Origin: Eubacteriaceae bacterium
GTDB lineage: Bacteria; Bacillota; Clostridia; Eubacteriales; Anaerofustaceae
Direction of reading: 5' to 3'
DNA length: 16,582 nt
Assembly: GCA_017613995.1 (NCBI GenBank)
Contig: JAGACT010000181.1
Location: 1-16,582 of the forward strand
A program made the position numbers and the translations under genes. Within the stretch, counting starts at the first letter, position 1. Each line of letters begins with the position of its first letter. The notes under the pieces were generated by a model. The model made no database searches and had not been told where the DNA came from. It saw only the letters and a program-made list of their open reading frames with translations. This document shows positions 5,723 to 12,748 of this stretch, piece by piece.

Positions 5723-6544
5723 ATGAAAAAACTTTTATCAGTATCCATCGTTATCCTTCTTATCGTTGCGCTCCTCTGCGGATGCGGCAACTCCAAGAAG
5801 GAAGAGACTGAACTCAAAGTGATCAAGGTCGGAGCCAGTGTTACTCCCCACGCCGAGATCCTTGAGGTCGCAAAGGCCGAACTGGAGAAGAAAGGCTATA
5901 CGCTGGAGATCGTTGAGTACAACGACTACGTTATCCCCAACACGGCCACCGAAGACGGAGAGCTGGATGCCAACTACTTCCAGCATCAGCCCTACCTGAC
6001 TGACTTCAACGAAGAGAACGGTACTCATCTCGTTGCTGTCGCAGCTATCCACTATGAGCCCTTCGGACTCTATCCCGGAAAGGTAGCCACCCTTGAGGAG
6101 CTTCCCGACGGAGCAACCATCGCGATCCCCAACGACGGCACCAACGAGGCAAGAGCGCTTCTTCTGCTGGAAGCCCAGGGCCTTATCAAGCTCAAGGAGG
6201 ACGTCGGTCTCACAGCGACCATCCTCGATATCGTCGAGAACCCCAAGAACCTCAACATCGTCGAGGTAGAAGCAGCCCAGATCCCCCGTTCGCTTCCCGA
6301 CGTTGACATGGCAGTCATCAACGGCAACTTCGCCATCCAGGCAGGTCTGTCCGTAGGCAGGGACGCCGTAGCCACAGAGGACGCCGAGTCAGAGGCAGCT
6401 CAGACCTACGCCAACATCCTGGTAGTCAAGGAAGGCAACGAGAACGACGAAGGCATCCTGGCCCTCGTGGAGGCACTTCAGAGCGAGGCCGTAAAGCAGT
6501 TCATCATCGATACCTATGACGGAGCTGTAGTCCCCATGTTCTGA
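5723..6544 (+). CDS. metQ: methionine-binding lipoprotein MetQ (NlpA family)
   Basis: MetQ captures methionine outside the membrane and delivers it to MetNI. The N-terminus KKLLSVSIVILLIVALLCGC is a lipoprotein signal peptide; C21 in LCGC is the likely lipidated residue (C19 is the alternative). The mature protein shows family hallmarks: VIKVGASVTPHAEILEVAK, a YFQHQPYLTDFN segment, AIHYEPFGLYPGK, AIPNDGTNEARALLLL and AVINGNFAIQAGL. Length 273 is normal. AAGGAGG precedes the ATG. NlpA-family binding proteins can also take other ligands such as D-Met or dipeptides, but the Met-rich leader supports methionine. The gene is followed by a strong terminator. Confidence 0.95.
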   Translation: MKKLLSVSIVILLIVALLCGCGNSKKEETELKVIKVGASVTPHAEILEVAKAELEKKGYTLEIVEYNDYVIPNTATEDGELDANYFQHQPYLTDFNEENGTHLVAVAAIHYEPFGLYPGKVATLEELPDGATIAIPNDGTNEARALLLLEAQGLIKLKEDVGLTATILDIVENPKNLNIVEVEAAQIPRSLPDVDMAVINGNFAIQAGLSVGRDAVATEDAESEAAQTYANILVVKEGNENDEGILALVEALQSEAVKQFIIDTYDGAVVPMF

Positions 6545-6560
6545 TCACAGACATCCCGAA

Positions 6561-6587
6561 AAGCTCCCGCGCAGCGGGAGCTTTTTT
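6561..6587 (+). terminator. intrinsic terminator of the metNIQ operon
   Basis: AAGCTCCCGC-GCA-GCGGGAGCTT makes a 10-bp stem and runs into six Ts (6582-6587), starting 17 bases after the metQ stop codon. Confidence 0.95.
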
Positions 6588-6616
6588 CATCCCCGGTCAC
6601 GGTTCGGGGCACACTG

Positions 6617-6622
6617 TATGAT
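6617..6622 (+). promoter_or_regulatory. candidate -10 for the RluA-type gene
   Basis: TATGAT precedes the ATG by about 25 bases, in the short gap after the metQ terminator. A second candidate, TATACA at 6627-6632, is too close to the ribosome site. No good -35 was found. Confidence 0.3.
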
Positions 6623-6646
6623 ACACTATACAGCGGGAGGACATCC

Positions 6647-7537
6647 ATGCAGTACGCCAGAAGATACGAATACACAGTAGAGAACTACGAGGGAGAGATC
6701 TCCAAATATCTGCAGAGCCGATACGGCTACTCTTCCCGCGTGATCAAATCCGTGAAGAAGGAGGGAGAGCTTCTGCTCAACGGCAGGCATATGCCCTTCG
6801 TCGGAAAATGCGTCAGCGGTGACCGGATCGAGGTTCTGCTCAGGATGGAGCATATGGATTCGGAACCCCAGGATCTTCCCCTGGAGCTGCTCTGGGAAGA
6901 CGAGGACATCCTGGTGGTGAACAAGCCCCCGTACATGGTCACCCATCCCACCAAGAGCCATCCCGACAATACCCTGTCCAACGCCGTATACGGTTACTAT
7001 GAAAAGCGCGGCATCGACGGAAAGCTGCATTTCGTCTCCCGTCTGGACATGGATACCTCGGGAGTGGTCATCATCGCCAGGAACAAGTTCATCCACCATC
7101 TCATGCAGAACATGGACGAATTCCGGCCCTTCGACAAGTACTACGAAGCGATAATAAAGGGGAGGCTTCCCGAGAGGAAGGGCGTGATCGACATGCCCAT
7201 CATGAGAAGCCAGGAAGGCATCAGAAGGGTGGTCGACGAGGAAGGCAAGCAGTGCCTTACGGAATACGAGGTGCTGGAAGAGTTCCCGGCCCACAGCCTC
7301 GTGAAGCTCAGGCTCCTCACCGGCAGGACCCATCAGATCCGAGTGCATATGAAGAGCATGGGAACGCCCATCCTTTCGGACGTGCTTTACGGGGACGGGA
7401 CCGATCCCCTGATAGGCAGACAGGCCCTTCATGCCTGCAGTGTGAGCTTCATGCACCCGGTGGAAAGAAAGATCATGCACTTCGATGCTCCGCTGCCGGA
7501 GGATATGAAGCTGGTCCTGGAAAAACTCAGACAGTAA
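6647..7537 (+). CDS. RluA-family pseudouridine synthase
   Basis: The enzyme should isomerise uridine to pseudouridine in rRNA or tRNA. The 296-residue protein has an S4-like RNA-binding region at about 15-66 (SKYLQSRYGYSSRVIKSVKK) and a catalytic domain from about 80. Key motifs are LLWEDEDILVVNKPP (81-95), the catalytic-Asp motif SRLDMDTSG (131-139, D134), KYYEAIIKG, and LLTGRTHQIRVHM near residue 225-240. ATG at 6647 follows GGGAGGA. It is transcribed alone, between the metQ terminator and an insertion-sequence remnant. The RluA/RluD subfamily and target base are not decidable by eye. Confidence 0.93.
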   Translation: MQYARRYEYTVENYEGEISKYLQSRYGYSSRVIKSVKKEGELLLNGRHMPFVGKCVSGDRIEVLLRMEHMDSEPQDLPLELLWEDEDILVVNKPPYMVTHPTKSHPDNTLSNAVYGYYEKRGIDGKLHFVSRLDMDTSGVVIIARNKFIHHLMQNMDEFRPFDKYYEAIIKGRLPERKGVIDMPIMRSQEGIRRVVDEEGKQCLTEYEVLEEFPAHSLVKLRLLTGRTHQIRVHMKSMGTPILSDVLYGDGTDPLIGRQALHACSVSFMHPVERKIMHFDAPLPEDMKLVLEKLRQ

Positions 7538-7853
7538 AAAGGGGGTTGTTCTGCAGGAGGAACATGAAGTTGATGTTTTCCCTGCAGGCAGTTTCTATGT
7601 CGCGGATAGAATAGATATGTCTGGAATAAGCGTAGATCAGTACCCTGAAAAGAACGCTGGGAGGATACTGTATTCTGCCGATATACTCATAAGTGGAGTA
7701 CAGACAGGAAAGGTCAAGACTGCTGATAACAGCGTCCAGAAGTCTGACAGGATCATTTTTGGGGATAATTATTTCAATATCTAATGGTAAACGCAGTTGA
7801 TAAGCGGCCCCGAACGCTGTATAATCTAACTGCGTTTTTTTGTTGTTTTTCAC
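7527..7853 (-). pseudogene. truncated IS1182-type transposase N-terminus
   Basis: Only about 108 residues remain of a transposase that is normally about 450-550. The segment contains the N-terminal transposase domain pattern: LRLPLDIEIIIPKNDPVRLL, then YPPSVLFRVLIYAYSRHIYS, then RDIETACRENINFMFLL, as in the IS1182/DUF772 group. Homology stops at about LLQNNP, where the DDE catalytic part should begin, and the frame closes 10 bases inside the 3' end of the RluA-type gene. The start is GTG at 7853 with a TATAAT just upstream (7860-7865 on plus). It is best read as a relic left by a deletion that reached the rluA stop codon, not a functional gene. Confidence 0.8.
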
Positions 7854-7872
7854 AGAACTATTATACGCCAGA

Positions 7873-7902
7873 AGCCAGCTCTAGTCCGGGAGCTGGCTTT
7901 TT
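7873..7902 (+). terminator. intrinsic terminator in the IS relic region
   Basis: AGCCAGCTC (7873-7881) pairs with GAGCTGGCT (7890-7898), followed by a run of five Ts. It could end the plus-strand RluA transcript. Confidence 0.75.
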
Positions 7903-7914
7903 GTTGGTAAAGTA

Positions 7915-8225
7915 TTTGTGGTGAACTACCCGCCACCTGCTTACGCTGAGGTGGGGGCTTCGAGGTCAGAATGCTGACCTCTCTTTTTTACCCTGCTATG
8001 CCGGCTGCTCCGACAAGATAAGGGGTCTATCTCCGGCGTCCCGACCGGTTGTGTTGTTTATCTGTCAGGATCTCTTATGATCCTCTTAATATTGATTATA
8101 TCATAGCATATAATGCAATACAATACTTTTATACGATTTTATCGAATATATGTTTGCGTTATCGCATGCTTTCCCGCAATTCATCTCACCGCCTGCAGAG
8201 GCGGGAGACTTCTTGCTGCATGCTC
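7915..8225. mobile_element. IS200/IS605-like remnant or non-autonomous element, no transposase
   Basis: This gene-free stretch has two hairpins of the sort found at IS200/IS605 (tnpA/tnpB) ends: CCACCT/AGGTGG (7933-7938, 7949-7954) within a CTACCCG...GGGGGCTTC context, and CCGCCT-GCAG-AGGCGG (8189-8204) within an AATTCATCTCA...GAGACTTCTTGC context. The middle (about 8085-8160) is AT-rich. Neither tnpA nor tnpB is present. On the minus strand a promoter-like TTGTAT-17-TATAAT points towards the 7933 hairpin, and short stems (GGATC/GATCC) follow. This could be an internally deleted element or a structured RNA such as an omegaRNA relic. The element family is recalled from memory and is not secure. 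Confidence 0.38.
7962..7988 (+). terminator. intrinsic terminator
   Basis: GAGGTCAG-AATG-CTGACCTC is a perfect 8-bp stem with a tetraloop followed by TCTTTTTT. It is the second plus-strand terminator within 100 bases and is probably carried by the relic element. Confidence 0.8.
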
Positions 8226-8232
8226 GTTAAAG

Positions 8233-8268
8233 GGGGCATCTCTTAATGAGACAGCCCCATGTTTTTTT
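8233..8268 (+). terminator. hairpin terminator between IS region and the minus-strand operon
   Basis: GGGGC (8233-8237) pairs with GCCCC (8254-8258), with an inner TCTC/GAGA pairing, followed by ATG and seven Ts. On the minus strand the tail is only CCTTT, but it is the sole hairpin after the 8285 stop codon and may act weakly there. The GAGACAGCCCC wording also resembles IS ends. Confidence 0.65.
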
Positions 8269-8284
8269 CCGTGACTTTTCAGTC

Positions 8285-8797
8285 CTACTCCGATACGGTG
8301 GGTGCCATATCCGGCATCAGGGTGTAGGTATATTCCTTGACCATGTCCTTGTTGCGGGAATAGCTCACCTTGACCGTGATGATGGTCTCCTGTGTAATGC
8401 CCGTCTTTATCTTCAGAACGTTCTTTTCCTCCGTCTCTTCCGCGTAGGCCGGATCCGAAACGGTTATGCTAACGCCCTCCTCCACCGGATGGTTCTTTAT
8501 GGTCTTCGACTCCTTCAGCTGATACTTGTATACCACCTTGTAGGTGATAACGTCACCCGCCTTGAGCACCGTCTCCTTATACTGGACGTCTCCCTTGTAG
8601 GGCACGATCTCGGAACTGATGATGCTGACGTCCTGTCCCTCCAGTTTCTTGAGCTCCCGGATCACCGGATCCTTTCCGAAACCGCGGATGAAGTGGACCG
8701 CCACTATTATGAGCGCGATCACCAGGGCAAGCTTGAGAATTGCTCCGAAAAGCTTTTTGGGCTGAGTCAGTCTGATCCTGTACTTTTTACGTGACAT
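8285..8797 (-). CDS. membrane-anchored protein, last gene of the E1/E2-like operon
   Basis: This 170-residue protein has a basic N-terminus (SRKKYRIRLTQPKK), one hydrophobic helix at about 16-37 (LFGAILKLALVIALIIVAVHF), then an extracytoplasmic-type domain of about 130 residues rich in Lys, Glu, Val and Thr with alternating beta-like stretches (GDVITYKVVYKYQL, KTGITQETIITVKVSY). I do not recognise the family. It could be a signal-anchored surface or periplasm-facing protein. The E2-like gene stops 3 bases before its ATG, and the ribosome site (GAGGAGGA) lies in the last Glu codons of that gene, so the two are translationally coupled. The shared operon suggests a common role with the cytoplasmic complex, which is inference. 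Confidence 0.72.
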   Translation of the reverse strand: MSRKKYRIRLTQPKKLFGAILKLALVIALIIVAVHFIRGFGKDPVIRELKKLEGQDVSIISSEIVPYKGDVQYKETVLKAGDVITYKVVYKYQLKESKTIKNHPVEEGVSITVSDPAYAEETEEKNVLKIKTGITQETIITVKVSYSRNKDMVKEYTYTLMPDMAPTVSE

Positions 8798-8800
8798 TGT

Positions 8801-10024
8801 TTATTCCTCCTCCACAATGACAGGGGTCTCGCTGCGTTCGTTCATCCTCGAGGGGATCAGAAGGTTCTCCCTCATGGCTCTGAACATGAACGCACAGTTG
8901 TCTATGGCTACGGCGTACTCGTCGCTGACCGTATCGATTATGAGGTCGCTGCCGTCCAGGCTAACGAACACGTTCACCATGCCGGCATCGGGACGGGAGA
9001 ACGCACTGAAGCCGAATTCCGTCATGTCCCAGACATTCACGAACACGTCTCCGTTCTCCTCCGGGTCGTCATAGCTTATATATCCCACCTTTTCGGACAG
9101 AGCGTTCATGGCGGTGGACACCTCTATGCCGTCCCGGCTGAATCTGACGAGATCGATCCTGCCGTCGAATTCGTTGTCCTCGTCGTATATCGCCAGCGCC
9201 AGGGCCTTGATCACCGTATCGGCCAGAAGCCTGACATGGTCGCTGCCGCAGGAGTAGACGAATCTGTCGATCTCCGCCCTGGGCACTCTGAAGGATATGT
9301 TGATGGGCTGGCAGACCTCCTCGTCTTCATGGTGGTGCCCGCAGCCGCATTCGTCCCCGTCCTCGTGATGATGTCCGCAGCCGCACCCGTCACCGTCTTC
9401 GCCGGGAAGCTTAGCCGCTTCATCCTCTGCGGGCTCTTCCGCGAGGGCGGCTTCCTCTGCGCCAAGGGGCTCCTCGGTCACCGCATTGACGGCATTCTCC
9501 ATCAGATCGTATCTGAGTTCGTCGGCGACATCGTCGGCGATGGCGTCGATCTCGCTGCCGCTGAGGGCATCCGCGCTCTCCGCATCGTAAGTCGGGAAAG
9601 CCTTGGTGAAATCCTCCTCCAGTTCCATGTAGCGGTCAAGATCCTCATCCGCCACGGTTTCGGGATCCTCGAAGGACGCTTCCATGAACTCGTCGTACTT
9701 CTTCTCGGGATACAGCTCTATATCGAGTCCTTCATCCCGTCCGAGGGTAACGTAGTCCTCATCGTCGTAATTCAGCCTTGAATAGTTCCTTGACGCATCC
9801 TCCTGCTGATAGATCGCGTACTTGTCCTGATCCTCCGGGATCTCCTCCGGCGCCTCGACGGAGCTGACCGCGGACATGTGTCTTCTGCCCAGCAGGTAGC
9901 CCTCAAGATCGGACACCTCGATGCGTCCGTCCTCTCCGGTGCCGACTATATCGTTCAGATCGATCCCGTACTGCTTGGCGATCCTCTTTATGGCCGGTGA
10001 TGCCTTGATCCTGTCGTCTTCCAT
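8801..10024 (-). CDS. degenerate E2-like protein with E3-binding-type domain and Cys/His repeat
   Basis: The 407-residue protein begins with a peripheral subunit-binding domain at about 5-44 (KASPAIKRIAKQYGIDL, GTGEDGRIEVSDLEGYL), normally found in 2-oxoacid dehydrogenase E2 proteins. No lipoyl domain precedes it. An acidic linker (about 51-210) leads to a doubled CGCGHHHED motif (214-222, 226-234), then a region resembling the E2 acyltransferase core from about 240 (LADTVIKALALAI, IDLVRFSRDGIEV). The core's usual catalytic motif DHRxxDG appears as SDEYAVAIDN (367-376), so the active His is apparently missing. It lies 12 bases after an E1-beta-like gene. The binding domain is confident, and catalytic loss is inferred by eye. 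It may be a scaffold or metal-binding protein. Confidence 0.8.
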   Translation of the reverse strand: MEDDRIKASPAIKRIAKQYGIDLNDIVGTGEDGRIEVSDLEGYLLGRRHMSAVSSVEAPEEIPEDQDKYAIYQQEDASRNYSRLNYDDEDYVTLGRDEGLDIELYPEKKYDEFMEASFEDPETVADEDLDRYMELEEDFTKAFPTYDAESADALSGSEIDAIADDVADELRYDLMENAVNAVTEEPLGAEEAALAEEPAEDEAAKLPGEDGDGCGCGHHHEDGDECGCGHHHEDEEVCQPINISFRVPRAEIDRFVYSCGSDHVRLLADTVIKALALAIYDEDNEFDGRIDLVRFSRDGIEVSTAMNALSEKVGYISYDDPEENGDVFVNVWDMTEFGFSAFSRPDAGMVNVFVSLDGSDLIIDTVSDEYAVAIDNCAFMFRAMRENLLIPSRMNERSETPVIVEEE

Positions 10025-10036
10025 GTGATGCTCCTC

Positions 10037-10951
10037 CTATTTTGCTGTTTTCAGTATTTCTTCGTAGATCAGATTCCTCGGATCCGTTCCTTCCTTTACA
10101 TTCATGGGAAGGCACATCCTTCTGACCGGTCTGTACAGGTAATAAAACGCTTCGCTCTCCATGATGGCGGTGCTGATCATCGCGGACACCGTGTCCGTGG
10201 CCTCGGTATGGACTATGAGCGCCCTTCCGGTGGAGGACACTGAGGAGACGATCCTCGGCATGTCCGACAGGCTCATGTCCTCCTCTGCGATCAGATCGCA
10301 TCCTATGCCGATGTCAGCGGCTCTCCTGCAGGCCGCAGCACAGATGCCAAGACTGCTGCCGGCACAGATGACCGTAAGGTCCTTCCCTCCGGCGGTCCCT
10401 TCGAAGGGATCCTTCCCGTCAGGTTCCGCCAGCAGGCTCCTGTCCGCCATGAATATGCTCACTCCCTCGGAGGCAAGGCATTCCCTGAGCAGCTCCGGGG
10501 CTCTGTCCGGTGAGGCGGGCACCGCCATTCGTACGTTCCCCGCCGAGCCGTAGATATTCTCGGGATATATGCCGGCGGACGTCCTGGAGGAGCCGCTTTC
10601 GGCATATTCGGCGCATATAAGGATCCTCGGGGAAAACTGGGATGCGGATATCTCCCGGAGCATCGCGGCGTTGCTGACTATGATGTCCGCGCTGCTGACC
10701 AGGTCGTTCTGGGAGATGAAGACCACGGGATGCATGCCGTCCATGGCCATGCCCAGTGCCAGCTTCAGCGCCAGTGCGCTGCCGGGACCGGTCTCGACCA
10801 GCCGATCCTCCCCGAATTTCTCCATCAGGCCTTCGGTTAGGCCCAGGGCAGAGCCCCGTCTCACGCCGTTGCCCATGAGAGCCATGAGCATGTCCTTCTC
10901 CATCTGGGACGCCAGTATATCCCGGAGTTCGGTGATGATATTATCCGTCAT
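10037..10951 (-). CDS. E1-beta-like protein, catalytic residues apparently lost
   Basis: The protein is 304 residues with the overall layout of the beta subunit of 2-oxoacid dehydrogenase E1. LTEGLMEKFGEDRLVET matches the usual TEGL-x-x-x-FGEDRV-x-DT block. The C-terminal transketolase-like domain is present (DLTVICAGSSLGICAAACRR). Where bacterial E1-beta has the TPP-contacting Glu (DTP-x-xE), this reads ETGPGS (S58), and the active-site His in LHSxSLE corresponds to Y129 (IYPENIYG). Both substitutions are read by eye against recalled sequences. ATG at 10951 overlaps the E1-alpha stop by 4 bases (ATGA), the classic coupling arrangement. The longer frame beginning near 11131 is an artefact. 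It may be a pseudoenzyme or bind another ligand. Confidence 0.8.
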   Translation of the reverse strand: MTDNIITELRDILASQMEKDMLMALMGNGVRRGSALGLTEGLMEKFGEDRLVETGPGSALALKLALGMAMDGMHPVVFISQNDLVSSADIIVSNAAMLREISASQFSPRILICAEYAESGSSRTSAGIYPENIYGSAGNVRMAVPASPDRAPELLRECLASEGVSIFMADRSLLAEPDGKDPFEGTAGGKDLTVICAGSSLGICAAACRRAADIGIGCDLIAEEDMSLSDMPRIVSSVSSTGRALIVHTEATDTVSAMISTAIMESEAFYYLYRPVRRMCLPMNVKEGTDPRNLIYEEILKTAK

Positions 10952-11904
10952 TTGGAGACCTCCGTTTCCGGCTTGAGGCGCAGGGATGTCATTTCCCTCA
11001 GAACCGCGTCCATGGCCAGCCCTATCTGGCCCGACACCGATTCGTTCAGATCGTTCAGGTTCTCCTGACTGACCAGCCCGTTGTCGAGCATATATTTCCG
11101 GTGGTTTTCCACCGGATCGTATCCGCCCCACTGCATGATCTCCTCATCGGAGGTCAGGTCGCTGCCGCGTACATATATATCCTTGGAAAGGCTCACGGTA
11201 CGGGCCTCGACAATGACCGGGGCGCTGTTCTGCTTCGCATACTCGATGGCCTGGCTTACCGCTATGTACACGTCTGCGGGGCTGTTTCCGTCGGTCACCA
11301 CCGAGGTCACCCCCAGACCGTCCATGCTCTGGCAGATATCCTCGGATACGCTGTATTCCTCCAGCGGAGTCTTTCCCGAATATCCGCTGTTCTCTATGTA
11401 GAACAGGATCGGCAGGGAATTCATCACCGCGAAATTGAGGGTCTCGAAGAAGCTTCCGCTGAAGGCGGCTCCGTCCCCCGTGAAGCATGCCACGAAACGT
11501 CCCGTTCCCCTGATCTTCTCCGCCAGCGCGCATCCGGCGGCTATGCCGAGATTTATCCTTCCGTCCGATGCGGCGCCGAACAGGTTGTTCTTCCTGTAAC
11601 ACATGCGCAGCAGTCCGCTCTTTCCTTCGCATACTCCGGAGGGCAGTCCGAACAGTTCCGCGAAGAGCTTCTCCGGTGGAACGTTGGCCGCCAGGGCGAT
11701 GGTATCGCTGCGGTGGGAAGTGAAAATTATGTCGCTCATCCTGAGGGCGCACACCGCAGCGGCGGTGCCTTCCCTTCCGTATGAAAGCCTCAGGTCGTCA
11801 TCGATAAGTCCTCTGTCCTTGAGTTTGACGCACATCTCCTCGAACTGCCGTGACAGTATCATCTTGTAGTAGATCTGCACACAGGTGTTCTCATTAAGCT
11901 GCAT
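10948..11904 (-). CDS. E1-alpha-like thiamine pyrophosphate-fold protein
   Basis: The 318-residue protein follows E1-alpha order. It keeps a GDGAAFSGSFFETLNFAV block (143-160) and an N at 172 (YIENSGY), so thiamine pyrophosphate/Mg binding could survive. Other catalytic elements have changed: HRGHGH-like is HRSDTI (64-69), the GGSMH-like site is SGLLR (96-100), and the phosphorylation-loop RGHS is SKDI (240-243, D242 for His). The loop otherwise aligns without gaps: VEARTV then SDEEIMQWGGYDPV. Start ATG at 11904 lies 3 bases after the IspD-like stop. The family is clear, but dehydrogenase activity is doubtful. It could be a diverged decarboxylase or a non-enzymatic partner. Confidence 0.82.
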   Translation of the reverse strand: MQLNENTCVQIYYKMILSRQFEEMCVKLKDRGLIDDDLRLSYGREGTAAAVCALRMSDIIFTSHRSDTIALAANVPPEKLFAELFGLPSGVCEGKSGLLRMCYRKNNLFGAASDGRINLGIAAGCALAEKIRGTGRFVACFTGDGAAFSGSFFETLNFAVMNSLPILFYIENSGYSGKTPLEEYSVSEDICQSMDGLGVTSVVTDGNSPADVYIAVSQAIEYAKQNSAPVIVEARTVSLSKDIYVRGSDLTSDEEIMQWGGYDPVENHRKYMLDNGLVSQENLNDLNESVSGQIGLAMDAVLREMTSLRLKPETEVSK

Positions 11905-11907
11905 AGG

Positions 11908-12606
11908 CTAACCCCTTTCCTCCCTGAACCTCAGGATCGCTTCCGCCAGTTCCAGATCCCCGGGCTCGGTGATTTTCCAGTTTATGTTCTCACTGTATAC
12001 CAGTTCCACCTTTCCCTCATAACGGCGGTAGATACCGGTATCGTCCGTTCCCGTGAATCCGTCCTCACGGGCTCTGATGTGGGCTCGCATTATCCTGTCG
12101 TATAAAAAACACTGGGGCGTCTGGACCGCCGCCATCCTGGCGCGGTCGAGATAGCACTCCGTCTGCGTACGGTCCTCCGTCAGCCACATGCAGGTGTCGT
12201 TTACCCGGGACACCAGCGTCGCAGCTCCCGTCTCGCAGGTCATTTTCAGGACTCTGGATATGTCCGCGGGAGATATGAGGCACCTGGCCCCGTCGTGTAT
12301 CGCCGCGTACGTGCATCCCTGTGCCGCGGTGAGACCGCTGAACACCGATCCCTGCCGGGTATCCGCGCCCGGGACGAACATCACGTCCCTGCCGATCCCC
12401 GCCTGGGCCACCGCCCTTTCGGCGGATTCCCGCTCGGAATCCTTGATCACAAGCACTATCCTGTCCACTTCGGGACACTGACCGAAGGCGGCCAGGGTAT
12501 ACGAAAGAAGCAGCCTTCCCTCATGTTCGATATAATTCTTGTTGCATCCAAGCTTCATCCTCGTGCTGTCTCCGGCAGCCACGATGACGGCGGCGGTTTC
12601 GTACAT
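11908..12606 (-). CDS. IspD-like cytidylyltransferase
   Basis: This family transfers CMP from CTP to a sugar/polyol phosphate; IspD uses 2-C-methyl-D-erythritol 4-phosphate in the MEP isoprenoid pathway, and TarI uses ribitol-5-phosphate. The 232-residue protein has the CTP-binding VAAGDSTRM (9-17), an NKNY in place of PKQY, VPGADTRQGSVFSGL, IHDGARCLI, VNDTCM, DRARMAAVQTPQCF and NWKITEPGDLELAEAIL. The catalytic Arg and two Lys, and the Asp, Thr and Arg known from E. coli IspD, all have counterparts, so it looks active. It is first in the operon, 3 bases before the E1-alpha-like gene. IspD is likelier than TarI by general look, but the subfamily is not proven, so no symbol is given. Confidence 0.85.
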   Translation of the reverse strand: MYETAAVIVAAGDSTRMKLGCNKNYIEHEGRLLLSYTLAAFGQCPEVDRIVLVIKDSERESAERAVAQAGIGRDVMFVPGADTRQGSVFSGLTAAQGCTYAAIHDGARCLISPADISRVLKMTCETGAATLVSRVNDTCMWLTEDRTQTECYLDRARMAAVQTPQCFLYDRIMRAHIRAREDGFTGTDDTGIYRRYEGKVELVYSENINWKITEPGDLELAEAILRFREERG

Positions 12607-12636
12607 TACTGTTCCTGTTTCTGACTATTTGGATTT

Positions 12637-12666
12637 ATTATATCATTTTTTACCCGGAATTCTCAA
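12637..12666 (-). promoter_or_regulatory. promoter of the IspD/E1/E2-like operon
   Basis: TTGAGA (12666-12661) and TATAAT (12642-12637) are separated by 18 bases on the minus strand, about 30 bases before the IspD-like ATG. Confidence 0.75.
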
Positions 12667-12683
12667 CAGGGCCTCACAAACCG

Positions 12684-12733
12684 AAAAAAAGGACCCGGAC
12701 CGGCTCCTCTGGAAAGGCGGCCGGTTCGGGTCC
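12684..12733 (-). terminator. intrinsic terminator of the nifS-nifU operon
   Basis: A 14-base stem (12691-12704 with 12720-12733) with one wobble is followed on the minus strand by seven Ts (A-run 12684-12690). It ends the transcript just before the promoter of the next minus-strand operon. Confidence 0.93.
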
Positions 12734-12748
12734 CCGTATTCTGTTTTT

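Noticed and set aside
8049..8246. 65-residue plus-strand ORF
   Set aside because: It lies in the AT-rich relic region, crosses a hairpin, has no ribosome site, and resembles no family.
10952..11131. N-terminal extension of the E1-beta-like frame
   Set aside because: It overlaps the E1-alpha gene in another frame, is Gly/Arg-rich shadow sequence, and ATG at 10951 forms an ATGA overlap.
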